The position numbers were made by a program, and so were the translations under genes. A stretch of DNA of 64,000 bases from Alkalithermobacter paradoxus (GTDB lineage: Bacteria; Bacillota; Clostridia; Peptostreptococcales; Peptostreptococcaceae), in NCBI GenBank assembly GCA_002029295.1, contig MZGW01000001.1, positions 124,001 through 188,000 on the forward strand, in the 5' to 3' direction. Numbering within the stretch: the stretch's first letter is position 1; the number at the start of each line of letters is the position of its first letter. Below the pieces are notes generated by a model that worked only from the letters and a program-made list of their open reading frames with translations, was not told the origin of the DNA and did no database searches. This document shows, in pieces, positions 62,712 to 64,000 of the stretch.

Positions 62712-64000
62712 GTGGTAGGTAAATTACTTGGCAATAGATATGAAGTCCTAGAAAAAATAGGCGATGGTGGAATGGCCTTTGTATATAAAGCCAAATGTAC
62801 TCTTTTAAATAGAATTGTAGCACTTAAAATATTAAGGCCTGAATTTGTTAATGACGAGGAATTTCTTCAAAAGTTCAAAAATGAAGCTCAGGCAGCTGCA
62901 AGTCTTACACATTCAAATATAGTAAATATTTATGACGTAGGACAAGAAGATAACATCCACTACATAGTTATGGAATATGTAGATGGATTAAATTTAAAAG
63001 AATTAATAAAAAAAGAAGGCAAGTTAGATTATTCTACTGTGATAGATATAACAAAACAAATTGCTATGGCTTTATCTCAAGCGCATAAAAAGAATATAAT
63101 TCACAGAGATATTAAACCACACAACATTTTAATATCAAGAGATGGATTAGCTAAAGTTACTGATTTTGGAATAGCAAAAGCTGCAACAACATCTACTATA
63201 ACTAGTACGGGAAGTATTATAGGTTCTGTTCATTACTTTTCACCTGAGCAAGCTAGAGGTGGATATATAGATGCAAAGTCAGATTTATACTCTTTGGGAA
63301 TAGTTATGTTTGAAATGCTAACGGGAAAAGTTCCATTTAAAGGAGATAGTCCTGTAAATATAGCATTAAAACATATAAATGATGAATTGGCATTTCCTGA
63401 AGAAATTAAAAAAGAAATACCAAAAGAAGTTGTTATGGTAGTAAATAAATTAACACAAAAGAATCAATCAAATAGATATTCAAAAGCCGAAGAATTAATA
63501 AGAGATATAGAGTTTATTCAAAATAATATTAATCCTAATTTTGATGATAGTTATGAAGATTACGCTACAAAAAAAATAGATGTTACAGATATAGAAAAAG
63601 TAGATATACCTAAGAAACCAATTGTAAAACCTAAGAAAAACAAAAAACCTACACAGAATAAAAAACGAATAACTATACTAGCTGTAGCATTAGGACTTGT
63701 ACTAGCTTTAGTACTTACAATCAGTGCTTATTTCCTTAAGGACATATTCATTGTAAAAGAATATGAAGTTCCAGATTTAGAAAATCTTTCGATAGAAGAA
63801 GCTAAACAAAGATTAGAAGAAATGGGATTATCTTTACAGGTAAGAAGAGAATTATATGACTCAACTGTTGAAGAAAATCACATTATTGCTCAAATTCCAG
63901 AGCCAGGAACTATAGTAAAACAAGGATACATTATTAAAGTTGATGTTAGCAAGGGTGGAAAAATAACAATTGCTCCAGATTTGTTAAATAAAAATCTAGA
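62712..64000 (+). CDS. prkC: PASTA-domain Ser/Thr protein kinase (PrkC/Stk1), cut by window end
   Basis: The start is GTG 62712 (MVGKLLGNRYEVLEKI) behind GAGAGTGGTGATA. The frame is open to the window end, about 429 codons. The kinase domain has the glycine loop, K39 in VALKI, HRDIKPHN (from residue 131) and DFG. A basic juxtamembrane region, one membrane segment (about 315-342) and PASTA repeats follow, the first near residue 345-415 and a second beginning at the edge. PASTA domains sense muropeptides. The kinase is paired with stp upstream. Confidence 0.95.
   Translation, partial: MVGKLLGNRYEVLEKIGDGGMAFVYKAKCTLLNRIVALKILRPEFVNDEEFLQKFKNEAQAAASLTHSNIVNIYDVGQEDNIHYIVMEYVDGLNLKELIKKEGKLDYSTVIDITKQIAMALSQAHKKNIIHRDIKPHNILISRDGLAKVTDFGIAKAATTSTITSTGSIIGSVHYFSPEQARGGYIDAKSDLYSLGIVMFEMLTGKVPFKGDSPVNIALKHINDELAFPEEIKKEIPKEVVMVVNKLTQKNQSNRYSKAEELIRDIEFIQNNINPNFDDSYEDYATKKIDVTDIEKVDIPKKPIVKPKKNKKPTQNKKRITILAVALGLVLALVLTISAYFLKDIFIVKEYEVPDLENLSIEEAKQRLEEMGLSLQVRRELYDSTVEENHIIAQIPEPGTIVKQGYIIKVDVSKGGKITIAPDLLNKNL

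Overview
This window is chromosomal core DNA from a low-GC (about 30% by eye), endospore-forming, meso-DAP-type member of the Clostridia. The gene order (mur/fts cluster - spoIIGA - sigE - sigG; YIEGIA pair - der - plsY - gpsA - spoIVA; ylmE - sepF - ylmG - ylmH - divIVA - ileS; yloC - gmk - rpoZ - coaBC - priA - def - fmt - rsmB - rlmN - stp - prkC) most resembles Peptostreptococcaceae such as Clostridioides and relatives. The species cannot be fixed from sequence alone. Almost every gene is on the + strand. I see no mobile element, CRISPR array, rRNA or tRNA.

Layout. 1-633: C-terminal end of an M16 peptidase. 656-17630: lgt and a long division/cell-wall cluster: rsmH, ftsL-like, spoVD-type PBP, murE, murF, mraY, murD, ftsW/spoVE, murG, murA, divIB/ftsQ, two DUF881 genes, sbp and ftsZ, with no ftsA. 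17671-20225: the sporulation sigma block spoIIGA-sigE-sigG. 20312-26384: ylmC-like gene, nrdR, pgeF, a PhoP/PhoR-type two-component pair, the YIEGIA gene and its small partner, and a DUF512 radical-SAM-like protein. 26386-30903: der, plsY, gpsA, spoIVA. 31094-38475: HlyD-like membrane protein, ylmE, sepF, ylmG, ylmH, divIVA and a T-box-controlled ileS. 38526-44293: mtnN, S1-domain protein (-), a small unknown (-), trpS, DUF5665, DksA/YteA-like gene, lspA, rluD-like gene, pyrR. 44309-48344: uracil permease under PyrR-type control, ABC-F ATPase (-), an orphan lipoprotein. 48382-64000: rqcH (-), dapF, yicC, gmk, rpoZ, coaBC, priA, def, fmt, DUF116, Zn metallopeptidase, rsmB, rlmN, PP2C phosphatase and a PASTA-domain Ser/Thr kinase cut by the window end.

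The genes make a coherent set. Peptidoglycan precursor synthesis (murA, murE, murF, mraY, murD, murG, dapF) feeds septal synthases (SpoVD and FtsW/SpoVE), with FtsZ, SepF, DivIB and DivIVA placing the division machinery. The mother-cell and forespore sigma factors and SpoIVA form the sporulation programme. Stp/PrkC senses cell-wall state. Lgt and LspA handle lipoprotein maturation.

The most interesting signals are regulatory. They are: two PyrR boxes in series that seem to use different mechanisms (a terminator before pyrR, and apparent sequestration of the Shine-Dalgarno before the permease); a leader that may hide the murA Shine-Dalgarno; a Spo0A-type promoter with a long spacer before spoIIGA; a sigma-F/G-type promoter before sigG; promoters placed directly against hairpins; and the isoleucine T-box. 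Among proteins, the YIEGIA pair, the HlyD-like protein beside spoIVA, the orphan metal-ligand-rich lipoprotein and the 67-residue protein are the least understood.
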